Source of the DNA: Schistocephalus solidus
Lineage: Eukaryota; Platyhelminthes; Cestoda; Diphyllobothriidea; Diphyllobothriidae
Assembly: GCA_017591395.1 (NCBI GenBank)
Contig: WEDG01002880.1
Span: 1-64,000, forward strand
Direction: 5' to 3'
Length of the DNA: 64,000 nucleotides
The translations under genes were made by a program, and so were the position numbers. How positions within the stretch are numbered: position 1 is the stretch's first letter; each line of letters starts with the position of its first letter. Positions 48,989 to 59,600 of this stretch are shown here, one piece after another. The notes under the pieces were generated by a model. It was not told the origin of the DNA, searched no databases, and saw only the letters and a list, made by a program, of their open reading frames with translations.

Positions 48989-49354
48989 TTAGCAGTCGTT
49001 GCTAGGGCGTGGGCACTCGTTAGTAAATCGTGTACGTAATCCTTCGTAATGAGCATCTAAGTCAACGTGGCGGTTAATGCTAGCTGTGCTAGAGTGCAAA
49101 GCTTCGAGGAATTCTCAAGCTTGTTTGGTGTTGGCCATGGCGCTCACGTCGGTACCGTCCCAATTGAAGCGATGGTCGCATTCAAGGGAGTGCGCAAACA
49201 CGAGTGATAAGGGGTCACGTCGGCGAATGGCTAGCTTATGTTCGTTGATGCGAGTCCCAAGACGTCGGCCTGTATGGCCAATGTAAACAGAAGGGCAGTT
49301 GGCGCCCGGTATGTGGTAAATGACATTGCTTAATTGTTCTTTTGGAAGGGGGTC
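48989..49354 (-). pseudogene. Truncated PLE endonuclease (left copy)
   Basis: It begins in the codons for D435 of the right copy (DPLPKEQLSNVIY) and runs through the GIY-YIG domain (YIGHTGRRLG..NEH). It has the same in-frame TGA (complement at 49115-49117) and the same downstream codons to a TAA at 48989-48991. It differs from the right copy by Arg to His and by Cys to Gly in the stretch before YIG; the lost Cys is one of the paired cysteines typical of PLE endonucleases. It lacks the RT and cannot be functional alone. Confidence 0.85.
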
Positions 49355-50875
49355 ATTATGCCGGCTGACAAAGGTGGCGCAACTGCTATCATGGACAAGA
49401 CCGACTACGTCAACAAGGCAAACCAGATCTTCAATGACAGGGAAGCGTACACCCCACTTGATGCGGACCCAACGAAAAAACAGGCAGCTGCTGTAAAGAA
49501 GAAAGGGAACGAACTTTCTCGATTGAAACTCATTAGCCCCGAGGACTCCAGATTTATGACCCTCAGTGACCCCCGTATCGCACTTGCATATGGCCTTCCA
49601 AAGGTGCACAAACCAAATGCACCATTGAGGATCATAGTACCGCTTATTGGATCCCCGACTTACAATCTTGCCAAATGGCTATACAGGAAACTAAAGCACC
49701 TCAGTGATGGATCACAATACAACGTAAGAAACTCGCAGGCATTTCTACAGAAAATTCAAGGAGTTCAAGTAAGTCCTGACGAATGTATTGTATCGTTCGA
49801 CGTTGTTTCTCTGTTTTCCTCTATACCGCATGACTTGACCATTGACAGCATAGAAAGATGTCTAGATCAAAATCCTATCGGCATTCCAAAGCAGCACGTT
49901 TCAGACATGCTTAAGCACTGCCTTAAGAACTATTGTCAATTCGATGGCAAATACTATCAACAAGTTAAGGGCACCCCAATGGGCTCTCCAATATCGGGGC
50001 TACTTGCCGAATTAGTCTTACAGCGACTAGAAGAAGGCGTCTTACAACGTTTCAAACCAAAGATGTGGCTCCCCTACGTAGATGACGCATTCGTTATCAT
50101 AAAGACTTGTGACGTTGAGCAATTGCACCAGAGTCTGAATGGGGTCTTCCCGACTATACAATTTACACGCGAAGCTGCAACAAGAGATACACTACCATTC
50201 CTAGACGTGAAAATACAACGACTCAGTGATGGTGGACTCGCAACAAGCGTCCACCGAAAGGACTCTACTGCAGAAATCGTGCTTAACTATGCAAGTAACC
50301 ACCCCGCGGCCCACAAAAGAAGCTGCGTTCGCACCCTTTTCCATCGGGCCTTCCGCTATTGCAGCAGCGATGACCTTCTTAAGAAAGAACAATCGTATTT
50401 GTATCAGTTCTTCTGGTCCATTGGATACCCAACGAGCTTCGTGAAAAATTGTCTTAGACGCCAAAGACAAACGCAGAACCTTGTTTCTAATGGAGATATA
50501 GTGCCACGGAAATTTTATTCCTTACCTTACATGCAAGGTGTTTCCGAAACAATCTCTCGACAATTAAGTCACTTTGGCATCTCTGTCGCCCACACACCTG
50601 CGTCCTCCATACGCGCAACCCTATGCAGAGTAAAGGACCCCCTTCCAAAAGAACAATTAAGCAATGTCATTTACCGCATACCGTGCGCCAACTGCCCTTC
50701 TGTTTACATTGGCCATACAGGCCGACGTCTTGGGACTCGCATCAACGAACATAAGCTAGCCATTCGCCGACGTGACCCCTTATCACTCGTGTTTGCGCAC
50801 TCCCTTGAATGCGACCATCGCTTCAATTGGGACGGTACCGACGTGAGCGCCATGGCCAACACCAAACAAGCTTGA
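49352..50875 (+). CDS. Penelope-like reverse transcriptase with GIY-YIG endonuclease (5'-truncated, early stop)
   Basis: The largest open frame in the window, about 507 codons of PLE sequence. Residue numbers here count from the nominal frame start at 49334, whose first seven codons come from the inverted copy; the first ATG is at 49358. The RT is readable as YGLPKVHKP (86-94), SFDVVSLFSSIP (154-165, catalytic Asp 156), KGTPMGSPISG (212-222), YVDD (248-251, catalytic pair) and LPFLDVKI (287-294). The endonuclease follows as VIY (445-447), C451 and C454, YIGHTGRR (458-465) and R..EHK (469-474). The frame lacks the N-terminal part upstream of VIMPADKGGAT. It stops at TGA 50873-50875, while the same frame continues with conserved-looking codons to TAA at 50999-51001. 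All catalytic motifs are intact, but the copy probably cannot move by itself. Confidence 0.9.
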   Translation, partial: VIMPADKGGATAIMDKTDYVNKANQIFNDREAYTPLDADPTKKQAAAVKKKGNELSRLKLISPEDSRFMTLSDPRIALAYGLPKVHKPNAPLRIIVPLIGSPTYNLAKWLYRKLKHLSDGSQYNVRNSQAFLQKIQGVQVSPDECIVSFDVVSLFSSIPHDLTIDSIERCLDQNPIGIPKQHVSDMLKHCLKNYCQFDGKYYQQVKGTPMGSPISGLLAELVLQRLEEGVLQRFKPKMWLPYVDDAFVIIKTCDVEQLHQSLNGVFPTIQFTREAATRDTLPFLDVKIQRLSDGGLATSVHRKDSTAEIVLNYASNHPAAHKRSCVRTLFHRAFRYCSSDDLLKKEQSYLYQFFWSIGYPTSFVKNCLRRQRQTQNLVSNGDIVPRKFYSLPYMQGVSETISRQLSHFGISVAHTPASSIRATLCRVKDPLPKEQLSNVIYRIPCANCPSVYIGHTGRRLGTRINEHKLAIRRRDPLSLVFAHSLECDHRFNWDGTDVSAMANTKQA

Positions 50876-51310
50876 GAATTCCTCGAAGCTTTGCACTCTA
50901 GCACAGCTAGCATTAACCGCCACGTTGACTTAGATGCTCATTACGAAGGATTACGTACACGATTTACTAACGAGTGCCCACGCCCTAGCAACGACTGCTA
51001 ATCCTTGCGGCTTTTAAGCTCACTTGTCGCCAACCCCACCTCACATATGGTGAACCGCAATTAAACATTCCGACACCTCCAACCGACGCAGTGACCCCTA
51101 AATCCAACCCGGAACCATGATCTATAATCTAGCCGGCCGTAGTTACTCGCCGCCCACCTCCCCCCTCCCAAACAAGCCAATGTAATTGTTCTCTCCTCAC
51201 CTCCCCCGTCCCAAAACATGCCCCGATTATTGGTCCACCCACCACCCACTCACACCAGCTGTTTGTTTGTCACCATCTGTCCTGTCACGCCACTTCACTT
51301 TCTCCTCTGT

Positions 51311-51364
51311 TTATTTCGTCTGACGACGGGTTGGTGTCACCAACTTGAAAATTTACGAGTAAAA
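51311..51364 (+). ncRNA. Hammerhead-ribozyme-like motif in the right PLE copy
   Basis: CTGACGA (51320-51326) is followed by hairpin GTTGG-TGTCA-CCAAC and GAAA (51347-51350). Next comes a tiny AATT stem III and a putative cleavage site before ACGAG, which pairs with the upstream TTCGT as stem I. Type I hammerheads with a very short stem III are established in PLE terminal regions. The base at the putative cleavage position would be U, which is less favourable than C or A, so activity is doubtful. Confidence 0.5.
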
Positions 51365-51485
51365 CTCCATTTCCTGAAGAGCATTTTTCTTTTCATTATA
51401 CTATCTCGGGATGCAAACCACCTCTGTTTTTCATATATATATTATAAGGTACTTGAACAGAGCTGTCAATTTTATTTTATGACAT

Positions 51486-51785
51486 TTGGTCGTGTCGACA
51501 GAATTAATAATTTCCAGAATACACATAGAAAATTATAAGTCTGTGCTTGCTAAATTCTCTTCAGGTTTGCAAGTTTCAATTGCTAGTAAAATAATTAAAG
51601 GATGCAATAAGTGGAAAAAGCACGCTGTAGCTAGGGTTCGAAGGGTGGATGAGATAGCAACCCAGTTGGAATCAGTGTTCTGTCGTGAGCTTCAGAGGGG
51701 AATGGTAGCCCTCGAAAACTGTAATTATATAAGCAATTGTAGTGCAGAGAATATAAAATACGTTGTGTCAACCAAGAAGAAGTAA
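51486..51785 (+). other. Unrecognised open frame, 99 codons
   Basis: Encodes a basic peptide with SIASKIIKGCNKWKKHAV, RVDEIATQLESVFCRELQRG and a VVSTKKK end. Another frame stays open for a further ~48 codons after its stop (KRGIVFCSKLKTRAAENQ..). The codon composition looks more coding-like than surrounding DNA and it lies right after the PLE, but no family was recognised. It may be an exon, a transposon scrap or chance. Confidence 0.25.
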
Positions 51786-51789
51786 AAAG

Positions 51790-54700
51790 AGGCATTGTGT
51801 TTTGTTCTAAGTTGAAAACAAGGGCTGCTGAAAATCAGGGTTTATTGTGGGATGTTTGTACCGAACACTTGCTCTTTGAGCGAAAATGCAAATATTATTT
51901 GAAAGTTTCAAAAGTGGAAATTTTAAGATAGATCCAAGGAACACAGAGGGCAGCTGGAAAAGTCCGAAGATGAAGAACTGCAAACGGTAGTTGATGATGA
52001 TGCAAGTGTAACGTTTACATAAATGTCAGGAGTAATGGGAGTTCGTTGATCCACTATCAGCGAGCGTTTGCATGTTTGGGGGATGGTTTAAAACGAAAAA
52101 TGTGATTGTACTCTTACTACACTGAAAGGAAACCGGAAAAACGTAAACCCCCTGGGAAATGTTGTTTTATGACAATCATTTTGCATCGTCCCGTGACTGA
52201 TGATGAAACGTAGACATATAGCGAAACGAAAGACCCCTGGATGACATCTAGCCAACCATGCACCTTAACACCAAAGCAGAATATTCATTGAGTCAATGTT
52301 AAAGCCTGTCACTTGTTTGACTAAATGGCAATGCCGTTCTATTAGTTACTACGGTCATCTAATATAATTACTGCACCACGATATCAAACACACTTAATCA
52401 CGTTAATTTTTAAGACTAAAAGTGAAAGGCAAGATATGATTGAAGACATGATAAGGTGGTTTTACAACATGATCTAGTTATATCGTTGTACTTGTGACGG
52501 ACACTTTTGAGGCATTAAGCAGGTATGTCTTAACCAACCCGCCGTAGTTATCAGACATTATTTCATCAGCTTATCGTTTGCTTCGTTTGGTTCAATATGG
52601 TTTCGCTGCGAGGTAGTTTAGTTCCTATGATGACTTCAAACGTTCGACCGCTGAATGGGTCGCTGTAAATCATTAACAGTAAATTTTATCACTGAAGCCA
52701 ATTTAACGCAAATATGGATATATTTCATACTTTCAAATGGAGAATATTTTGAGTAAAGTATAGGCCATAGTTGCTTTGAACTCAAAGTCTGCTAATATAA
52801 AAAATTACAAAAAGTTATTAAGATTTCCGAAAATGTTTTTTACCTCTAATTTTTGAAAGCTATGACATTCAAACACTCAACAACCCACCATGATTACGGT
52901 ACTCATTTTGAATGACCCAACCAGATTCGAGTCTGTGTTAAATAAAATTATAAATTGAAAACTAAAAAGCCCGAGCTCATTGCTATGTAGTGCGAGCATG
53001 AAACGCGTGAAAGGTCACTTGGTTTAATTAAGCCAGTTAGTTTTGATATATTTATTTTTTCTACGAATTATAAGTCACATTAAACTACCGAACGCTGATA
53101 TGGATTTTAAATTTGCAAATATTTTGTTCTCGAAAAATTACACTTAATCCTTCTGATAAGCCATGTTGAAATGCTTTAAATGGCGAATCCCGAACGCTCA
53201 GAGTAAGTCGTTCTCTAAGGACAAATAAAAACTTGTTCAAACCGAAATGCACCGGTGTAGCACAAACTAGTTTTTTTAGTTTTTGTGGTGATTTATAATT
53301 ACCACTTTAGTTTGGGCACGAACAGAAAAACACTACGTACTGGAATATGCAGTATTTACTGACGATGTTTACACCATTGCTCAATTTGTGTATGTTTTCT
53401 ATATGTTAACAACAAAAAAGTAATTACAACTTCGAAAAATCCGATTCTGGTCTACCTATGAGGATTAATAAAAATAAAAATTCGTACCCACTGTTTAAAC
53501 GCTCATTTCCAACTATTTGTCTGTCTAAGCACCTTGTAGTATCCTTATAATTTTTGTGTTTGCTAGTCTTATCCAAGACTAAATTATTTTGTGCAGTAAT
53601 GAACACCACACTAATAGTGGAAACAATTTCAAAGCAATGAAGCTGAATTTCCGAAGAGACTGGAAGGCCTTGCCTTTAGCAGCTTATAATGTAAAACGTG
53701 GCTTTTAATCCTTCCATTAACAATCCCATGGTCATATACAAAAAAATCAAGATTTATAATCAAACATATCCAAATATGTTTACCATATGCATGTTCATGT
53801 AACATCAAAATTGGATCGCTCAAAGTTGATTTGAATACAAATTTTTGATTTATTTTTATTTCATGTCCCACATTTTGACATGTTTTTGAAAATAAAGAGG
53901 CATCATTATCGGGTAAACTGCCGTTTGAAGTTCAAAACGAAAAGATGTCATTGCAATTGGCTTCAGACATGGGATATGTAATCAGCATTATCATCATTAT
54001 TAGAAAGCGGCTTCGTTTTTGTACGTTCCCTTGCTCATCCAAAAATGCATTTAAAGACATTCGCCAGCACACATCCGAAAGTTTTGCTTGCGTAATTATA
54101 GGCAGTAGGTAGAGTTTGCACCTATTATTAGTTTAGACTATTGAAATTTCAATAACAAGTAGCATACATATTTACTACTCTGCTTTCGACAAGAGGCTGA
54201 TCGAACGTTCCCACGTGTTTCTCGTTAAGACACTACCCTCCGCTTAACAGTTACACAACTATTTGCTTACTAAGAAAACTAGACATCCTTTCTCATCATT
54301 CGTACGTTTGACATTAACAGAAGAACGCTTAATATGATATTTTACATTCATCAACACCACTGTTTACTTTATATTCACTTGCTTGATTTGGATAACTACG
54401 CCGTTTTGTTTCCCATCAACACCCTTGTTATTTTTTTAAATCTCCTATAATGTCCCCACGTAAATTGATATTATTTTACTGCTTCTAAGATTAGAGACAC
54501 TTGGATGTGAGTTTCCCGTTTATATTTTGCTAATCCATGTGTTCGTCCAAATAGTTATCGTCTGTGTTCTTACCTACGACGACGCAAAGTGAACCGACCC
54601 AAGCGATTTAAGCTAGACGGGCTTAAAGCGGCTGGATCAACAGAACTCTAGTAGAACCAGCTGAATGGGCTACAGTGGGCGGTCGGATATACTCTAAACG

Positions 54701-55140
54701 GGTTGTAAATTCAGCGTTTGTATACAAACTATGTAATGAAAGCCAGGATTGAGACTGGTCCCTATAGAACCCAGTAATTTCGTCAACTTAGTTTTTGAGG
54801 TCTTTTCGTTATGAAATTTGCTTTGAGTATACTTCTGTAAATGAAGAATTCCCGCTCGGCATTAAACCTTAAGGCGTATAAATTTGAACGGACTTTTTAA
54901 GGTGGTAGAACGATTCGCACTTTGTCTAATTTTATAAAACAAATTTCAACTTACTAAAGAAATTAATTCCAAAGGTGCACTTTTGCTGCATGTGCTTGTG
55001 TGAATACCTAACCCAAAAGGGACATGCATAAATCAACGTATGTTTTTCTTATTTTCGTACTTAGGCAATAACACTTGTGAACTGCCGAAGTAGAATTCCC
55101 TAGGCAATCGGTTCACACTCAATCCAAAGGTGAGCCTGAT
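51790..55140. other. No gene recognised
   Basis: Apart from the possible continuation of the preceding frame to about 51930, this is AT-rich sequence with no recognised element. Confidence 0.5.
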
Positions 55141-55360
55141 AGCCATCGGTGGCTTCTGGATTGATTGTTTATAAACTTATGCTTAGTCATTAAAATTTTT
55201 AAATATGAACTGATGGATTAAATACACTAAAGCAGGCTGAGCGAGTAACTTGGCCCATAAATAAGTAAACTAACAACTGCTAGTCTTAACCTCGTAGCTC
55301 GGGGTTGGCTGTACAAAAGCCTTGCTCATGCGGTCGGGGTTAGAACCACAAAAATGCCCC
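55141..55360 (+). repeat. Degenerate copy of the tRNA-containing repeat, plus orientation
   Basis: Matches the unit in the order body then tRNA. CATCGGTGGCTTCTGGATTG, AGCAGGCTGAGCGAGTAACT and CTCGTAGCTCGG..GTTGGCTGTAC..AAGCCTTGCT correspond to the body, pre-tRNA and A-box/anticodon parts. The T arm is eroded. It confirms that the body precedes the tRNA in the mobile unit. Confidence 0.65.
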
Positions 55361-58300
55361 GATGTTTCCGCAGGTAAGTCAGAGGTAATGTCCAAACTTG
55401 AAAAAACCACTATTCATGGAGCACGTATGATAAAGAATGGCAAAATTATTGAACGATCTTCAACAGCTAATCCTGAGCGTGGTTTGTAATATCGCATAAA
55501 TATTCATATATACTTAGCATTTTAAATCACATAAATCCTCTCTGCAAGAACAAGAAAGTCTGCATAAATAGGGTGCCGTTCCGAAAGCATCATTACATCC
55601 AGCCTAGCTGCGATCAAGACACCCACTTCAGAAATAGAGGAGTACAATGAATGGAAATTACTATTTAGCCTTCCACAAGGAAGATAGGAATTGTGAAAAA
55701 GGTAAAAGAAAAAACTCTCGACGTGCAAGGGAGCATACTAATGTAATATAAATAATTCTCGAAGATGACTGAAGTAAAACTCTTTATCAAAGTCTCAACT
55801 GTCCTTAAGATTTTAAATAACTGATAGAGAAAATCTTAACGACAGCTCATCAAAATGCGTGGGAAATGTCTGAATGAGGAATATAAATGGTCAGCTATCC
55901 TGGATGCTTGGGGATTGTCTGCAGGTCGTTAATCTAGCACAGACTTTAGAAACCTAATAAGCGTTTGGATTGGTATGCACGATGATTTTATCAAAGCTGC
56001 TTACGCATTGCCACAGTTTTCTGCACGGAAGGTTATCATTCAAATTCATCAAATTGATTTATATTAACTGGCCGTTTTTGCCCAAGCCAGAATATGTCTA
56101 CTTTTGTAGCCTGCAAGCTGGAATTAAGGCTTAATGCTGATAAACCATTTGGACTTTGCCAATTTTCAAAAAGTGAACACAGTTTACAGACGCGTTCATA
56201 TATCTTATAGGAACAACACAAATACTTTGTTGTTCGCAATGGTATTGCGGAAAGTCCTTGAAAGAAACTCTTTGCCCTAGGATTCAGGAAAACCGAATAG
56301 TGATATGAAGGCAATGTTAACATGGTTCAGCATGTTTTCAGTGTAAACCATATCCGACATATTTCGGAAAATTTGTTTTCCGTTGGATACTGACGAAACA
56401 CAGATATTGTTTCGTATAAGCCCAGTTTGCCGAGACTAGACAGACGCGAAGAAACGCAAACATTTTCTTCGGGGAAGAACAAATAGGGTTCTGAATTCAT
56501 TCTTCATTCCATTCGATTTCATGGTAGAGAGTTCAACTGTAACTTACTTATCCAAAAATATCATGAAACCAAATAAAGGGCTTTCTGGGAAGACAAAATA
56601 AGCCACGTCTTCTTGTCTATTTTTCGAGGAAATTAATGCGTGAACTTGGGAAAACTTCGTGAACTTTGAAGAAGTCTTTTTAGGTTCAATCGGAAATTCG
56701 ATGTAAATATCTAAGCTTTACATCAACATCCCTTATCCGAAGGAGTAACACCAAGTTTGCGCATTAATTTCCTAAACATAACCAAACAACATGGAATATT
56801 TAGTTTAGCTAGCACAAAGCACGTGGGAACCTTTGGGGATCCACTTCTGAGCTGCGTGACGCAGCAACATAGGATCGGTGAAACACACTTTTCTAGGTTT
56901 TCAAGAAGTTGTTTGTTGTTGTCAGAAGGGTATTACAACATTCAGTATTTAAATAAGACACGGTGCTATATCGGTGACTTTCGTGTACAATATTTGGCGA
57001 AATGACACCATATATCTCTAAATTCTGTTTTAAATATCTGTAGTCGTTGGTTTGTTCACTGTTTTCGATCCTACAAAAGATATTAGTTGCGAGTACGCCT
57101 ATGAAGGTTAAATAGAGTTTCGTCAAGGTCACTTTTAAAATATTTTGCACAACCTGCAAATTTTATGGGATTTAGGTACTATTTTAATGCTCGTGCCACC
57201 TGGAGGAGAAATTCAAACGTCGAACAAAGAACTTTAGATAATCACCATTGTTCACTTCTTTGGACCTACGAAATAAACAGGTGTATTCCTAGGACTATAC
57301 AATAAGCCTTTTGAGGAGTAAGGGTAGTCTTAGAAACAATTTTATTTTCTTACAAGCATGTTCATTTAGGATAAATATGCATCACAATCTTCAGTCCAAT
57401 CTGCACCAGCTCAAGAATAGTTTGTTCAACTTTAAAACGGAAAGTTTGCAAATTTTCCTCTGTCCTAAATCCACTTCAGACAGCAGAATAATGAAGGTAT
57501 ATATCTAACTTAAATTTAGGTGAACGTACAGCACTTAGATATCTAATACCAAGAAAGCATGTTTTTTTAATAACGATCAACTATTATTTCGAAATGAATA
57601 GCAGTATATGGAAGGTAGCTCTTGTTTTCTGTCGAACCTTCCAAAACGGATACTATAGAAGGTATAGTAAGAGAAAACATATAATTTGACGAATCTGCTC
57701 TTGTGCAGTTGGTTTAAAATCACAGCGAAGAAACTTTTAGTCAGAGCCTTCTTTGACAGTCAATTTGTATTTAGTTTGAATGGATATGTGCGTACCGGTA
57801 TGAAGATTTGGTGTGGTGAATTTAAGCAAACAAGGCTTGGGAAATTTCTAGACGTGGGATACGTTTAAAACACAAATTAACTCTGACTTAGATCTCTTTC
57901 TCACCGGTCGAAGCCAGGTGAGCGTCTGTGACAGCAGTTGCTGAATTGTAGCATCTGTTTTTGATTTCTCATATAATATTATCCAGTAACAGAATGCAAT
58001 CAGAGTCATGTGGGAGAAAAAGTGGCTTAAAAACCCTGTGTCATTTTTGTGATCCAAAGAGTGTTGCCGTTGTGCATGAGAAGAATAACATGGTTGCGTT
58101 CTGCAGCTTTCGATAAGTAAACGCTTGTTCTCTGCGGGGTTTCTTCAGTTTGTGGGATAGTTTCGCAACGCAAAAGATTTTATAGCCGATACAGACTATT
58201 TCATAAACAAAGTTACATATTGCCATATATCCCTCGGATTTATGCCACGCTCAAACTGCCTTAGAGTTAAAAACGATCAATTAAATGTAACTCTTACACA

Positions 58301-58908
58301 AATAGAATAAAGAATTCATCATGCAACATCACCTACTTTAATATAAAGGGTTAAATATAATGAAAACTATTTTAAGGATTTATTAGTTTCTTGCCTATGA
58401 AGATTTTATGTAACTTCTGAAAATTACGTTAAATTGAAAGGTAGCATGAGGTAGGGGCTATGCATGTTAAAGCTCTTTCCTCCTCGAAGACACTTGCACT
58501 ACAATTTTATCAGGTGAAGCGTTCTACAGTTAAAGATGATCAACCTCTTTGTAGATTGATAAGTTTAAGAGGATAGTAGATGACTATGGGTTACAGTGTA
58601 TGTAACTTGGCTTCACCTACGAGGATTGTCCCTGTCCTGCATACGGATAAAACCAGGATAGGAATTCCCAAATGTCATTTGTGAGCGTTATTTTGGATGC
58701 ATTGAATCAAGGAGGCATTCGAGTCATTCAGTCTAGAGCCTGCACAATCTGGCATCAACATGCTTCTAGTGTACTGGGGGAGATTTCAAAAAACCACTAA
58801 GGATACCTTAAGGAATACGTAAAGCGTGAGGAAGGGGGACGTGGGAATATATATGATAGGCGTGCCTACTCGCAACGTAAAAAAGACTATCCCAGTTAGC
58901 TTATGGGT
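55361..58908. other. No gene recognised
   Basis: Anonymous AT-rich sequence. A short palindrome GCTGCGTGACGCAGC occurs near 56852. No coding similarity was noted. Confidence 0.5.
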
Positions 58909-59157
58909 AGGACACGGGAACAGTATATGGCCGCACCCTGAGATACTGGAGACTTCTAGCTAAATTCCATTTCAGGGTCCTTACCTTAATCCTAAAACTA
59001 CCCTTAAACTAAACGCTAGCCTAATCCTAACCGCAACACCAAACCTAAGCGTAGCCGTAGGTTTCAGTTTAAACCTTATTAAGACCCAAACCGTACCTAC
59101 ACTGAAATTTAGTTCTAGTTCTAGGTTGTATAACGGGGGTTCGTATTACCGTGTCCT
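58909..59157. mobile_element. Short terminal-inverted-repeat element with telomere-like core
   Basis: It begins AGGACACGGGAA and ends TTACCGTGTCCT, giving 9 perfect terminal inverted bases and a further partly matching stretch. The inside (58980-59100) is rich in CCTAA, AACCCTTA and CCTAACC-like motifs, that is degenerate TTAGGG-type sequence on the minus strand. The ATAACGGGGGTTCGTATTACC right end recurs inverted at 34081-34115. A target duplication is not clear (TA at most). Confidence 0.55.
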
Positions 59158-59319
59158 TAATTTCGTGAGCTGCGATGAAATAGCTAACAAAATCTTTACT
59201 TAAAGCGAAAGTATAAGAACTTAATTTCCTGTCACAGACCTAATAAATAAGCAACCAGTTTAGTAGGCTTCTAAATCAAATCACGTTCAATAACGTTCTA
59301 TTCATAGAAGCAGAGCGTT

Positions 59320-59338
59320 AACTAACTAACTAACTAAA
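59320..59338 (+). repeat. (CTAA)n short tandem repeat
   Basis: About four to five CTAA units. Confidence 0.85.
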
Positions 59339-59404
59339 ACTACCTCTCATGGAATGTGTTATTTGATATGAATTATAAAAAAATAAAGATAATTCGTTTG
59401 AACA

Positions 59405-59600
59405 CTGTGAAAAACGTGGCGATCTCGGTAGAATTCGAAATTAGGGCAGCCAAGGCTCTAACATCTGAGCTCAAAGGCCCTACAGGAAGCCGAAAGTTTA
59501 CTCACCCTGGTGTCAAGGTACCCGTCTAGCCTACTGCAACGTAGGAAATCTACCCAAGCTGATAAAGCCAGCTGACGGCCCGAGCAGTTGTATACTTCGA
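59405..59600 (-). repeat. Degenerate copy of the tRNA-containing repeat, minus orientation
   Basis: AAACGTGGCGATCTCGGTAG with AATTCGAA, GAGCTCAAAGGCCCTAC, then GTTTACTCACCCTGGTGTCA, CTAGCCTACTGCAACGTA and CAGCTGACGGCCCGAGCAG follow the unit in order. The tRNA part is badly eroded, and the body is better preserved. Confidence 0.65.

Larger units (their letters stand above)
48602..51389. mobile_element. Penelope-like element composite, two copies head to head
   Basis: The right copy (plus, from 49352 to 51389) carries most of the RT and the GIY-YIG endonuclease. The left copy (minus, 49354 down to 48602) is the same element cut at its 5' side near the endonuclease, inverted and joined to the 5'-truncated end of the right copy. 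The inverted arms 48602-49354 and 50636-51389 are nearly identical (about 98% by eye). The two copies share GTC (49352-49354) at the junction. The outer ends lie in TA-rich DNA. PLEs are known for inverted, 5'-truncated partial copies next to a main copy, so this arrangement fits their target-primed insertion. Confidence 0.9.

Noticed and set aside
49115..49609. 164-codon minus-strand frame
   Set aside because: Its C-terminal half is the inverted PLE copy (annotated). The N-terminal half is only the antisense of the right PLE copy.
50704..50913. 69-codon frame repeated at 49077-49286 on the other strand
   Set aside because: Identical antisense shadows of the two PLE arms, not a duplicated gene.
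52196..52240. CTGATGATGAAACGTAG, resembling a hammerhead core
   Set aside because: CTGATGA and GAAA are separated by a single base, so there is no stem II and no ribozyme fold.
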